This document shows positions 1 to 8,670 of a stretch of DNA of 64,000 bases, piece after piece (the stretch's first letter is position 1; each line of letters begins with the position of its first letter). The position numbers and the translations under genes are program-made. The notes beneath the pieces were generated by a model. It did not search any database. It was not told the origin of the DNA and worked only from the letters and a program-made list of their open reading frames with translations. The stretch is taken from assembly GCF_008329965.1 (NCBI RefSeq), contig NZ_CP036150.1:496001-560000 (forward strand), read 5' to 3'. The DNA comes from Oceanispirochaeta crateris (GTDB lineage Bacteria; Spirochaetota; Spirochaetia; DSM-2461).

Positions 1-1
1 C

Positions 2-1081
2 TGGAGTTCTGCCTCTTTGACCCTGTTGGGAAGTTTGTCCTGGGAACTTTTGATGGAGACGGAGACTCCCTCAAAAAATGATTTGATTATAACGACTTTT
101 GGGGGAGTCACCTTCGGAGAGATGTTATTCCGAATTTCTGAATCTCTCCGCTACGGCGCGGAAGGGGATGAAAAGAGTCCGGGATTTTTCAGGAGATTAG
201 GAGCCAATATCATAAGTCCATTTTCCGGGATCAACGACTATTTTGTACCAGGGAAGAAAGCCAGGACCGTTCACATTGGTGGATATCAATCTGTAGGAGT
301 GGGACGGAGTTATTTTATTGTTCGGTTGAAACAAAGTCCGGAAGAAAGTTTTTCCAGTGATGGGGTAGACCTCATTTATCATTTAAACCTGATCTATGGA
401 GAACCAGTTACCGGACATAACACAGACCCTTTTGATTTTTTTACAATATCAACCGAGATCAATCTCTCTTATGGCAATGAGTCATTTTTGAGTTTTTTTA
501 CAGAAGGGCTGATCTATGACCGGGCCTTTTTTTCTGATGGAAATTTTAAACAAAGTTTGGGGCTCTACCTGAATTATGACTTTGTGAATAACAGAATTAT
601 TAATCTGAGTGCAAATGGAGCGGGAATCGGGTGGATAAGTGAATCATCCATTGGATCGAGCTGGTCCTACAATTCCTCAATATACATAAATTATATTTTT
701 ATGGGTGCCAGCAGCATCATATATCTAAAATACAATGACCTTTATCTGACAGCTCCTGAATATGAAAGGCGGAACTATAGCCTGAATACAGGATATAATG
801 TCAAAACAAGTTTTTCTTTGAGTTGGAAGGAGTCATTATTTTTTGATGCGTATTATGCCTTATACAATCTCTTTATCATTGATTCTTCTGTCCCGGAAGA
901 CGGTTCCAAAGGGAGTGAGTTTATAGGAATTATAGGTGCATCCTGTCGAAAAAAAATCTCTGATGACTTCTTTGTGGGAATTAAAGGTCAGATTTTTCAT
1001 AAAGAGAGTTTCTTTGAAAACCAAAAAGATGCGCATGAAATTGTTCCCGTTTATTCAATGTATTATGGCTTTGAATTTTAA
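2..1081 (+). CDS. DUF3943-like outer-membrane protein, 5' end cut by window
   Basis: The frame is open to the left edge, so the start lies outside the window; the TTG at 17 and the ATG at 53 are internal. The first visible part (GSLSWELLMETETPS, then NDLI, GGVTFGEMLFRISE) matches my memory of the DUF3943 signature, in which a Trp-Glu is followed by PSxNDL and a glycine-rich GE segment. The rest consists of alternating hydrophobic and polar strands rich in Tyr, Ser and Asn and ends in YSMYYGFEF, an aromatic C-terminal end typical of beta-barrel proteins. An outer-membrane location is inferred; the function of DUF3943 proteins is unknown. A long intergenic stretch separates it from arcA, so it is probably not co-transcribed. 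Confidence 0.6.
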   Translation, partial: WSSASLTLLGSLSWELLMETETPSKNDLIITTFGGVTFGEMLFRISESLRYGAEGDEKSPGFFRRLGANIISPFSGINDYFVPGKKARTVHIGGYQSVGVGRSYFIVRLKQSPEESFSSDGVDLIYHLNLIYGEPVTGHNTDPFDFFTISTEINLSYGNESFLSFFTEGLIYDRAFFSDGNFKQSLGLYLNYDFVNNRIINLSANGAGIGWISESSIGSSWSYNSSIYINYIFMGASSIIYLKYNDLYLTAPEYERRNYSLNTGYNVKTSFSLSWKESLFFDAYYALYNLFIIDSSVPEDGSKGSEFIGIIGASCRKKISDDFFVGIKGQIFHKESFFENQKDAHEIVPVYSMYYGFEF

Positions 1082-1166
1082 AATAATGTGGACGAATATC
1101 AGATCCTTTCATTGTATTTATTAGACCTTTCTCTGTGGGATTCCATTTTTAGAACTCCTATGTAAA

Positions 1167-1195
1167 TTGCATTTGTTCTTCAAGTACTATAAGAT
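1167..1195 (+). promoter_or_regulatory. Candidate arcA promoter with AGTAC inverted repeat
   Basis: TTGCAT at 1167-1172 and TAAGAT at 1190-1195 are 17 bases apart, a plausible sigma-70 pair 30 bases before the arcA start. The -10 region lies inside an inverted repeat, AGTAC-N8-GTACT (1184-1200), which could be an operator. The rest of the 143-base gap before arcA shows nothing else. Confidence 0.35.
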
Positions 1196-1224
1196 GTACT
1201 ATCCTTTTTACGAAGTAGGATTGC

Positions 1225-2463
1225 ATGACCACTCTACCTTTCTATAATGTAAATTCTGAAGTCGGGAAGCTGGAATCTGTCCTCCTTCACAGACCGGGAA
1301 AAGAACTTGAACGATTAACACCTCAATCCCTAGAAGAACTTCTTTTTGATGATATACCATGGCTGGGACGGATGCAGGAAGAGCATGATATGTTCGCAGA
1401 TGTGCTAAGGAGTCGGGGCTGCCAGGTTTTCTACTATGACAGACTACTGGAGAAGATCCTGGAAGATGAGTCTGTTAAAAAAGAGATGGTAGAGGAGCTT
1501 TCTGTTTTAACTGGTTTTGGACGATTAAAAGAAAAGGATGCCATCTTAGAACACCTTCTATCCAGAACCCCGGCGGCATTGACTGAGATCCTGATTGCCG
1601 GTCTTCATAAAAGCGAAATTTCCTATAAAGAGGACCATAGAAGCCTCTCTTACTATATTGCCGACGAGTATCCTTTTTATATCAATCCCCTCCCCAATTT
1701 ATACTTTACTAGAGATCCAGGTGCAGTGATCGGAAATGGTATCTCAATCAATTCCATGAAAACATCAGCCCGGAATCGGGAAACCATGATCCTTTCCTAT
1801 ATCAATCGTCATCATGAAAAGATCAATTGCCATGAAGTACCACAGTGGTATGGATATCATCAGAATGAGCCCATTGAAGGGGGGGATATACTTGTTCTGA
1901 GTAAGTCTGTTCTCGCCATCGGTTGCAGTGCCCGATCTTCAGCGGTGGCCATTGAAAAACTGGCGGAGAATCTATTTAAATCTAACTCTTCTATTGAAGA
2001 GGTTCTGGTGATTCAGATACCTTTTAAGAGGGCTTATATGCATCTGGATACTGTTTTTACCATGCTGGACCGGGATAAATTTACGATTTTTCCGGGAATC
2101 GAGAATGATATTAAGGTATTCAGTCTTAAAAACTCATTGAAGAAAGCTGGTTCTTTAAAGATTACTGCCCGTACTGATCTGAATAAAGCGCTTTGCAAGG
2201 CCTTGAAACTGAATCAGGTTCTGATTATTCCCAGTGGTGGGGGGGATAAAATTACAGCGGCTAGAGAACAATGGAATGATAGTACCAATACGCTGGCTAT
2301 TTCACCCGGAACTGTTGTAACATATCGGAGAAATACTGCTTCCAACGATTCTCTGCGTGAAAATGGTGTGGAAGTTGTTGAAATTGAAGGATCTGAACTT
2401 GTACGCGGACGGGGAGGTCCCCGTTGTATGAGCATGCCTTTGAGAAGAACTGATTTAGATTAA
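1225..2463 (+). CDS. arcA: Arginine deiminase
   Basis: Hydrolyses L-arginine to citrulline and ammonia, the first step of the arginine deiminase pathway. The 412-residue protein has the normal family length and all main motifs: FTRD at residues 161-164, EGGD in the middle, the catalytic HLDT with His273, and the C-terminal RGRGGPRCMSMPL containing nucleophile Cys401. The ATG at 1225 is preceded by GTAGGA and gives the usual N-terminus (NVNSEVGKLESVLLHRPG). The ornithine carbamoyltransferase gene follows after 33 bases, so the two are probably one operon. No carbamate kinase (arcC) or arginine/ornithine exchanger is in the window, so the ATP-forming step must be encoded elsewhere. Confidence 0.95.
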   Translation: MTTLPFYNVNSEVGKLESVLLHRPGKELERLTPQSLEELLFDDIPWLGRMQEEHDMFADVLRSRGCQVFYYDRLLEKILEDESVKKEMVEELSVLTGFGRLKEKDAILEHLLSRTPAALTEILIAGLHKSEISYKEDHRSLSYYIADEYPFYINPLPNLYFTRDPGAVIGNGISINSMKTSARNRETMILSYINRHHEKINCHEVPQWYGYHQNEPIEGGDILVLSKSVLAIGCSARSSAVAIEKLAENLFKSNSSIEEVLVIQIPFKRAYMHLDTVFTMLDRDKFTIFPGIENDIKVFSLKNSLKKAGSLKITARTDLNKALCKALKLNQVLIIPSGGGDKITAAREQWNDSTNTLAISPGTVVTYRRNTASNDSLRENGVEVVEIEGSELVRGRGGPRCMSMPLRRTDLD

Positions 2464-2496
2464 AATAATGTTTAAGACATGTTGAAGGAGAATCAT

Positions 2497-3489
2497 ATGG
2501 CTGTCAATTTAAGAGGAAGGCATCTACTTACACTGAAGGATTTTACTCCCGAAGAGTGCCGTTATCTTCTGGATCTGTCACTGGATCTTAAAAGAAAGAA
2601 AAGAGCCGGGATCAGAGGTAATCTTCTGGACGGTAGGAATATAGTTTTGCTTTTTGAAAAGGCCTCTACAAGAACCAGATGTGCCTTTGAAACCGCTGCA
2701 TTTGATGAAGGCGCTCAGGTGACCTTCCTAACCAATAGCCAGATGGGCAAAAAAGAGTCTATTGAAGACACGGCGAAGGTCCTGGGAAGATTCTATGACG
2801 GAATCGAGTTTCGGGGATTCAAACAGGACACAGTGGAAGATCTCGCGAAATATTCAGGCGTTCCTGTCTGGAACGGACTGACTGATCTGTATCATCCCAC
2901 CCAAATCCTTGCAGATTTTTTGACCGTGATGGAACACTGTAATAAACCTCTGAATAAGGTTAAATTTGTCTATGCCGGTGATGCCCGTAATAATATGGGA
3001 AACTCTCTGATGATTGGTGCTGCCAAGATGGGTATGCATTTTGTTGCCCTGGCTCCAAAAGAACTCTTTCCTTCAGAGGCACTGGTTGCCGAAATGAAAG
3101 AAATAGCCAAGGAAACCGGAGCTGTTATCGAATTGTCTGAAAGTCTGGACGCCGTGAAAGGGGCTGATGTCCTTTATACGGATGTCTGGGTATCCATGGG
3201 CGAAGAGGCCATGTTTGAAGAAAGGATCAAGCAGCTGAAACCCTATCAGGTCAATATGGAGATGGTTAAAAAAACAGGCAATGACGACGTACTGTTCATG
3301 CATTGTCTGCCGGCTTTTCATGATACAGAAACAGATATAGCCAAAGATGTGAAAGAAAAATTCGGACTGGATTCCATGGAAGTGACGGATGAGGTGTTCA
3401 GAAGCAAGCATTCTGTGGTTTTTGATGAAGCCGAAAATAGGATGCATACCATAAAAGCCGTTATGGTCGCAACCATAGGCAATGTCTGA
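2497..3489 (+). CDS. arcB: Ornithine carbamoyltransferase (catabolic, by context)
   Basis: Interconverts citrulline plus phosphate and ornithine plus carbamoyl phosphate. The 330-residue protein has the carbamoyl-phosphate motif STRTR (57-61), HPTQ (133-136) and the ornithine-side HCLP (269-272). I chose the ATG at 2497 because AAGGAG lies six bases before it; the in-frame ATG at 2479 has no such site. Position right after arcA suggests the catabolic role (ArcB), although an anabolic ArgF cannot be excluded from sequence alone. Confidence 0.93.
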   Translation: MAVNLRGRHLLTLKDFTPEECRYLLDLSLDLKRKKRAGIRGNLLDGRNIVLLFEKASTRTRCAFETAAFDEGAQVTFLTNSQMGKKESIEDTAKVLGRFYDGIEFRGFKQDTVEDLAKYSGVPVWNGLTDLYHPTQILADFLTVMEHCNKPLNKVKFVYAGDARNNMGNSLMIGAAKMGMHFVALAPKELFPSEALVAEMKEIAKETGAVIELSESLDAVKGADVLYTDVWVSMGEEAMFEERIKQLKPYQVNMEMVKKTGNDDVLFMHCLPAFHDTETDIAKDVKEKFGLDSMEVTDEVFRSKHSVVFDEAENRMHTIKAVMVATIGNV

Positions 3490-3507
3490 CCCATCATGAA
3501 TTTACTA

Positions 3508-3533
3508 GCCCATAACCCGTCTTGGGTGTGGGC
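3508..3533 (+). terminator. Weak hairpin after arcB
   Basis: GCCCATAACCC and GGGTGTGGGC form an imperfect stem followed by TTATTA. It could be a weak terminator or processing site between arcB and alr; there is no long T run. Confidence 0.3.
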
Positions 3534-3570
3534 CTTATTAAGCCTATTAAGAAAGTGGAGGCACAGCTGA

Positions 3571-4704
3571 GTGCAGTCTGAAAATAAAAGGGCTACTAGA
3601 GCCGTAATCCATCTGGATCGCATAGTCCATAATCTGGATTGTATAAAATCATTGACATCAGGAAATCAAAAAATCTGTATTGCCGTAAAAGCGGATGCTT
3701 ACGGACATGGGGCTCTCCAGGTCTCCCGTAAGGCTCTGGAATGGGGGGTCGACTTTCTGGCTGTGGCAACCGTAAATGAGGGCCGGCTTCTGCGTGAAGG
3801 GGGAATCACCGCCCCAGTGCTCCTCTTTGGCTTTGCCTTAGATGAGGAAATCAACGATATCGTTAAGTATGATTTGACTCCCTTTGTGGGAGATGTGCAC
3901 TATGTTGAGAAACTCAATAAAGAAGCTCACAAGTTGGGAGTGGTCCTCAATGTGCATTTGAAAATAGATACAGGAATGGGCCGAATCGGAGTCACTCCCG
4001 ATGAAGCTCTTCCTTTGGCAGAACTCCTTGGGACAATGAAAAACTTGAAAATGGGAGGTATCTGTACGCATCTTCCGGTGTCTGATAGTTCTTCTACAGA
4101 CGATGTCCGCTTTACGCGGGAACAGATAAACCTCTTTGCGAAGACCGTTAAAACTCTCAAAAACAGCGGGATTGATCCCGGTATTGTTCACGCGGCTAAT
4201 TCGGGAGCCATCATTGCTTATCCCGAAGCTCATTTTGATATGGTCCGTCCTGGAATCTGCCTTTATGGATACTACCCTGATCCCGGAATGAAGAAGTCTG
4301 TAGAATTTAGACCTGTCATGGACTTTATTTCAAAACTGACTTTTTTGAAACGGGTTAAAAAGGGTACCGCAATCTCTTATGGCAGAACCTGGGAGGCGCC
4401 CCGGGATACTTGGATTGCCACCGTACCTGCAGGTTATGCCGACGGGTATAACCGAATGCTCTCGTCCCGCGGGAGGGTTCTGGTCAATGGTAAATCCTGC
4501 CCTGTGGCCGGTCGTGTCTGCATGGATCAATTTATGATTGATCTGGGCGATGAAACAGAGGCCGCTTTGTATGATGACGTATTACTTTTCGGCAGCCAGG
4601 AGGGGAGCCTGAGCGCCGCAGATATAGCAGCAATTGCCGGGACAATCCCTTATGAGATCACCTGTAATATTAACAAACGAGTTCCCCGGGACTACAAAGA
4701 GTAA
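3571..4704 (+). CDS. alr: Alanine racemase
   Basis: PLP enzyme that converts L-alanine to D-alanine for peptidoglycan. The 377 residues form the normal two-domain enzyme: the PLP lysine is Lys40 in AVKADAYGHG, and the catalytic tyrosine is Tyr270 in AISYGRTW. The C-terminal domain has VCMDQFMIDLGD. The start is a GTG at 3571, with GTGGAGG about nine bases upstream; no ATG fits the family N-terminus. It lies 81 bases after arcB on the same strand and may be partly co-transcribed through the weak hairpin there. Confidence 0.94.
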   Translation: MQSENKRATRAVIHLDRIVHNLDCIKSLTSGNQKICIAVKADAYGHGALQVSRKALEWGVDFLAVATVNEGRLLREGGITAPVLLFGFALDEEINDIVKYDLTPFVGDVHYVEKLNKEAHKLGVVLNVHLKIDTGMGRIGVTPDEALPLAELLGTMKNLKMGGICTHLPVSDSSSTDDVRFTREQINLFAKTVKTLKNSGIDPGIVHAANSGAIIAYPEAHFDMVRPGICLYGYYPDPGMKKSVEFRPVMDFISKLTFLKRVKKGTAISYGRTWEAPRDTWIATVPAGYADGYNRMLSSRGRVLVNGKSCPVAGRVCMDQFMIDLGDETEAALYDDVLLFGSQEGSLSAADIAAIAGTIPYEITCNINKRVPRDYKE

Positions 4705-4727
4705 TCCCTTTGTTCTATACATGATTC

Positions 4728-4748
4728 GAGCCGTCCTAAGGACGGCTC
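4728..4748. terminator. Hairpin between convergent alr and SulP gene
   Basis: GAGCCGTCC and GGACGGCTC form a perfect 9-bp stem with a TAA loop, between the 3' ends of two convergent genes. Neither side has a strong T run, but the position suggests a shared transcription end. Confidence 0.55.
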
Positions 4749-4787
4749 TGTCAAAGCAATACTACTTTCTATATCACCTCATGGGTT

Positions 4788-6449
4788 TCAAGAAGAAGAG
4801 TTGGATTTAACGGATTCTTCGGCAAAGGCCAGAGCCGATTGAATGTCTTTGAAGAGGCATGACTCATCGGCAATGTTCTGATTCAAAAACTTCTTGATGA
4901 TCATTTCATTCACACCCGAATAGAGTATTTTGACATCTTTTTTTTGAAGATTTCGGATGATGTTTTTGAGTTTATTTAAACCAGAAGCATCGACAATCGG
5001 AACGTAGCGAAATCTTAGAATCAGAATGGAATGATTTGGTTTTATTTCCTTATTGATGTTCAAAAGGTGATGGACCGAGCCGAAGAACATGGGGCCATTC
5101 AACTCATAAATGATGATATTCTCTGAGTGTTCACCCAATTCATTTGAGAAGAGTTTTCCATCTCCCGCTTTACTTGTTAGAAGGGGAGATATCTCGACTG
5201 AATCGGCCATCCTTTTCATAAAAAGTATTACGGCCATGATAAAACCGACGGGAATGGCAATGGTCAAATCAGTAAAGAGGGTAAGCAAGAAGGTCGCTAA
5301 CAGGACCAGGGCTTCATATCTATTGATTCTTATTATATTTGAAAACTCCTTGAACTCTCCCATATTCCAGGAAACAACAATGAGTATTCCTGCCAGGGTA
5401 GCCAGGGGGATGAATTTTACCACAGGCATGGCCACAACATAGATGACGAGGAGTGTCAGAGCATGGACAATTCCTGCAATGGGACTCCGTCCCCCGTTTT
5501 TGATATTAGCCGCAGTTCGGGCTATGGCTCCTGTTGCGGGTATGCCACCAAAAAAAGGTGTTACCACATTGGCGATTCCCTGAGCAATCAATTCAACATT
5601 GGAGCGGTGAGATCCACCAATCATCCCATCTGCTACAACAGCAGACAGCAGGGATTCCAGAGAACCCAAAATGGCGATAGAAAGAGCGGGCGTGACCAGG
5701 GCCCCTAGAGTCTGCATATCAAATTCTGGAAGCCCCGGCTTAATCATCTGAAAAGAAATATTGCCAAAGCGGGTATAGATGGTTTCGACTGGTATCTGTG
5801 CTAGTTTGACGACCGCCGTGGTGAGAATGATGGCTGTGATAGCCGGGGGTATCTTCTTTGTCAACTTGGGCAGTCCCATAAGGATGAAGATGGTTACCAG
5901 GCCGATAGACAGAGATGCAGGATTTATCTTTCCCAGGTTCCGAAAATAATACAACCATTTTGTCAGAAAGGGTTCGGGAATTCCTGGAACATCGATCCCT
6001 AGAAAGTCTTTGATCTGGGTTGTGAAAATTATAACGGCGATCCCGCTTGTAAATCCAGTGATGAGAGTTTGGGGGATGTATTTTAGGAGAGAACCCATTT
6101 TCAGTAGACCCATAAGGATCAAAAAAATCCCGGCCATGACTGTGGCGATGAGAAGTCCCTCTATGCCGTACTGGTGGATAATCCCCGCAACAATGACAAT
6201 GAAGGCCCCTGTTGGACCTCCTATTTGAACACGGCTTCCCCCCAGAAGGGAGATTATAAAACCGGCAATGATGGCGGTGATGATTCCCTTATCGGGTGAA
6301 ACACCCGAGGCAATGGCAAAAGCAATGGCCAGAGGCAGGGCAATGATCCCCACCAAAATACCCGAGATGACATCCTGTCTGGCCTGTTGCGGACTGATTC
6401 CTCCCTTTAAAAGGGAAAAAAACTTTGGTGTCCATTCTTCTTTGATCAT
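4788..6449 (-). CDS. SulP-family anion transporter with STAS domain
   Basis: Inner-membrane transporter of the SLC26/SulP family, which carries sulfate, bicarbonate or related anions. It has an N-terminal amphipathic stretch, then about 10-12 hydrophobic segments containing GILVGIIALPLAIAFAIASG and GGSRVQIGGPTGAF. A cytoplasmic STAS domain fills about residues 440-553 (VPIVDASGLNKL). I start it at the ATG at 6449, preceded by GTGGAGCG; an in-frame GTG at 6479 is less likely. It is the last gene of a six-gene minus-strand operon of ion transporters and EIIA/CBS regulators, 53 bases after the ArsB/NhaD gene. The substrate cannot be read from the sequence. Confidence 0.88.
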   Translation of the reverse strand: MIKEEWTPKFFSLLKGGISPQQARQDVISGILVGIIALPLAIAFAIASGVSPDKGIITAIIAGFIISLLGGSRVQIGGPTGAFIVIVAGIIHQYGIEGLLIATVMAGIFLILMGLLKMGSLLKYIPQTLITGFTSGIAVIIFTTQIKDFLGIDVPGIPEPFLTKWLYYFRNLGKINPASLSIGLVTIFILMGLPKLTKKIPPAITAIILTTAVVKLAQIPVETIYTRFGNISFQMIKPGLPEFDMQTLGALVTPALSIAILGSLESLLSAVVADGMIGGSHRSNVELIAQGIANVVTPFFGGIPATGAIARTAANIKNGGRSPIAGIVHALTLLVIYVVAMPVVKFIPLATLAGILIVVSWNMGEFKEFSNIIRINRYEALVLLATFLLTLFTDLTIAIPVGFIMAVILFMKRMADSVEISPLLTSKAGDGKLFSNELGEHSENIIIYELNGPMFFGSVHHLLNINKEIKPNHSILILRFRYVPIVDASGLNKLKNIIRNLQKKDVKILYSGVNEMIIKKFLNQNIADESCLFKDIQSALAFAEESVKSNSSS

Positions 6450-6502
6450 TATATAATACGCTCCACTTTGCTGTTTCACTTTGTTTTTAGATCACAGGAA
6501 CT

Positions 6503-7777
6503 CTATATCAGATATCTGAGATAAACATAAGTACTGGAGACAATCAGAGAACAGATCATGATGATCATCCCATACTTTGTAAACTCCAAAAAACTAATTT
6601 TATAACCGCTGCGTCCAGAAAGGCCTGCGCTCACCACATTGGCTGATGCACCAATGAGTGTTCCGTTTCCTCCCAGACAGGCTCCGATGGCTAGAGACCA
6701 CCAGACAGGATCGATATTGGTACCCATATCCTGGCTCAGACGCTCCACTAAGGGAATCATTGTAGCCACATAGGGAATATTGTCCAAGAAGGCGGATAAA
6801 AATCCGCTGACCCAAATGATCGATTCTGAGGTAATAAAGAGATCACCCTTGGTCAAGACAAGGTATTTTTCGGCCAGAAAGTTGATCACACCCAGATTGA
6901 CAAGTCCTCCAACCATAATAAACAATCCGATGAAAAAGAATATAGTGGACCATTCTACCTCATGGAAAAACTCTTCAACATCCTCGGATCCAACAATCAA
7001 CATGAGAACTGCCGCACCTCCCAGAGCTATGGTGGAGGGTTCCAGCCCGGTTATCCCATGGAGGAGAAAAAATAGGAGCACTAGAAACATGACAACCAAA
7101 CTCTTGATGAGCAGAGTTTTATCCTTAATGGATGCATTTTCGTCAAAGTCCATAATACGTGCTCGTCTTTCCATACTCACATTCAGATCTTTTTTGAAGA
7201 ACAGGAGGATCAAACAGGCATGCATGACCATGAGGATCAGGGCAAGAGGACCAAGGTTGACCAGAAAGTCCGTAAAACCGAGTCCGGCAGCACTGCCGAT
7301 CATGATATTGGGCGGATCTCCGATGAGGGTCGCCATTCCTCCAATATTGGAAGCCAGGGCAGAACTGATAATAAAGGGGATGGGATTCAGGCCAAGTTCC
7401 ACCGAAATCAGGATGATCACAGGTGTCAGGATAAGGACAGTGGTCACATTGTCCAGAAGAGCTGAAAGAACTGCTGTGATTATTGAAAAAAGGATCAGAA
7501 TCTTAACAGGATCACCGTGAACAGCCTTGGCAGATTTGATGGCTATATACTGAAACAGACCAGATTTCTTGGTGATGCCCACGATAACCATCATTCCTAT
7601 CAGAAGGAAGATAACATTCCAGTCAATCTCTTCATAGGCCATGTGTTCGTTGAGGATGCCCAATGCTATAAAAAGGACGGCTCCCAGGAGAGCCAGAATC
7701 GTTTTATTGATGACTTCCAGAGAAATCAGAATAAATATGAGTATAAAAAAAGATACTCCAAGAACTAATTGTATCAT
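6503..7777 (-). CDS. ArsB/NhaD (ion transporter superfamily) permease
   Basis: 424-residue inner-membrane protein with roughly 11-12 hydrophobic segments. It has the two repeated half-motifs of the ion transporter superfamily: SALLDNVTTVLILTP with NIGGMATLIGDPPNIMIG in the first half, and SAFLDNIPYVATMIPL with GGNGTLIGASANVVSAG in the second. Such proteins export arsenite, exchange Na+/H+ (NhaD) or carry anions (SLC13 relatives). Beside a CPA2 antiporter and EIIA/CBS proteins, Na+/H+ exchange is the more likely role, but this is inference. Its start lies one base after the stop codon of the EIIA-CBS gene, so translation is probably coupled. Confidence 0.85.
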   Translation of the reverse strand: MIQLVLGVSFFILIFILISLEVINKTILALLGAVLFIALGILNEHMAYEEIDWNVIFLLIGMMVIVGITKKSGLFQYIAIKSAKAVHGDPVKILILFSIITAVLSALLDNVTTVLILTPVIILISVELGLNPIPFIISSALASNIGGMATLIGDPPNIMIGSAAGLGFTDFLVNLGPLALILMVMHACLILLFFKKDLNVSMERRARIMDFDENASIKDKTLLIKSLVVMFLVLLFFLLHGITGLEPSTIALGGAAVLMLIVGSEDVEEFFHEVEWSTIFFFIGLFIMVGGLVNLGVINFLAEKYLVLTKGDLFITSESIIWVSGFLSAFLDNIPYVATMIPLVERLSQDMGTNIDPVWWSLAIGACLGGNGTLIGASANVVSAGLSGRSGYKISFLEFTKYGMIIMICSLIVSSTYVYLRYLI

Positions 7778-7778
7778 C

Positions 7779-8669
7779 TCAAGCCCTCAATACTTTTTTT
7801 AAAATGTCAGTCTCACAGACCATACCCACCAGTTTCTTGTCTTCTATTACGGGGATATGACGGACATCTTTTGTGGTTATCATCATCACGGCTTCGATGA
7901 TGGACGCCTCTTTGCTGATCTTTCTACTGGGGGGACGCATGATTTCCTGAACCAGAATTCTATCTTCCTCCCGCAACAAGGCCTCAAAGGGCTCCAGAGT
8001 TTTCAGGAAGCTCACATAGCCCAGCCTTTTGACATAGTCGGGAATCCCCCGGGAGAAAAGATCTTTGATTGTTACTTCTCCAATCTGAACATTGTTTTCA
8101 TCCACCACAGGGATATAACTGAGATTCTTTTGATAGAACAAGTCGGCGAGCTGAGCCAGAGTTGTCTGTTTGCTAATGGATACAGGATTGACGGTCATAA
8201 TGTCTTCGATGGTGATCTCTTTTTTTATATCCATCGTATTGAGAAGGTCATGGATTTGTTGAGCCGAGAGGCCAAGAAGGGAATCCAAAAACTCCTCTTT
8301 CCCGAAGTATTTACCAAGGGAGGAGAGCATGGGGAGGTAGAGGGATGAACCAGCCTTGGATGTTAGAAAAAACATCAGGACTTTTACATCTCCCTGATCC
8401 GTTTCCAGAGTCTTTGAGGGAATCCACATGCCAATTAAAATATCCTCATATCCGTCAATACGCCCGTGTGGAATGGCTATTCCAGGAGGAATTACAGTGC
8501 CTCCCAGACGTTCTCTTTCCAGAACGATCTCCTGAATCTTCTCCATAGAAACGGGAAACTTTTCATTTTTGGCAAAGATCTCAATGAGGGCATCAACGGC
8601 TTCCATAACAGATGAGTACTTATCTCCTGTCAGGATGTATTCTTTTTGAATCAATGAACCTAATTTCAT
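7779..8669 (-). CDS. PTS EIIA (PtsN-like) domain fused to a CBS-domain pair
   Basis: The protein of 296 residues has an N-terminal EIIA type-2 domain (about residues 1-150). It includes the phosphorylatable histidine in PPGIAIPHGRIDG. A CBS pair follows (about residues 160-296, with TIEDIMTVNPVSIS and VQEIMRPPSRKIS). This links phosphorelay input with adenine-nucleotide sensing in one chain and suggests a regulator, not a sugar transporter. I start at the ATG at 8669 because GGAGGAAG precedes it; 33 further in-frame upstream codons overlap the antiporter gene and lie before this site. It sits between two transporter genes in the operon and probably controls one or both. Confidence 0.85.
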   Translation of the reverse strand: MKLGSLIQKEYILTGDKYSSVMEAVDALIEIFAKNEKFPVSMEKIQEIVLERERLGGTVIPPGIAIPHGRIDGYEDILIGMWIPSKTLETDQGDVKVLMFFLTSKAGSSLYLPMLSSLGKYFGKEEFLDSLLGLSAQQIHDLLNTMDIKKEITIEDIMTVNPVSISKQTTLAQLADLFYQKNLSYIPVVDENNVQIGEVTIKDLFSRGIPDYVKRLGYVSFLKTLEPFEALLREEDRILVQEIMRPPSRKISKEASIIEAVMMITTKDVRHIPVIEDKKLVGMVCETDILKKVLRA

Positions 8670-8670
8670 G

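Noticed and set aside
4728-4748. Shared GAGCCGTC stems here and at 34425 as a repeated mobile element
   Set aside because: Only eight bases are shared and both sites are ordinary gene-end hairpins, so common terminator composition explains it.
6780-7520. A 246-residue plus-strand frame inside the ArsB/NhaD gene
   Set aside because: It is the complement of a clear membrane-transporter gene, is rich in Arg and Ser as expected for such a shadow, and has no ribosome site.
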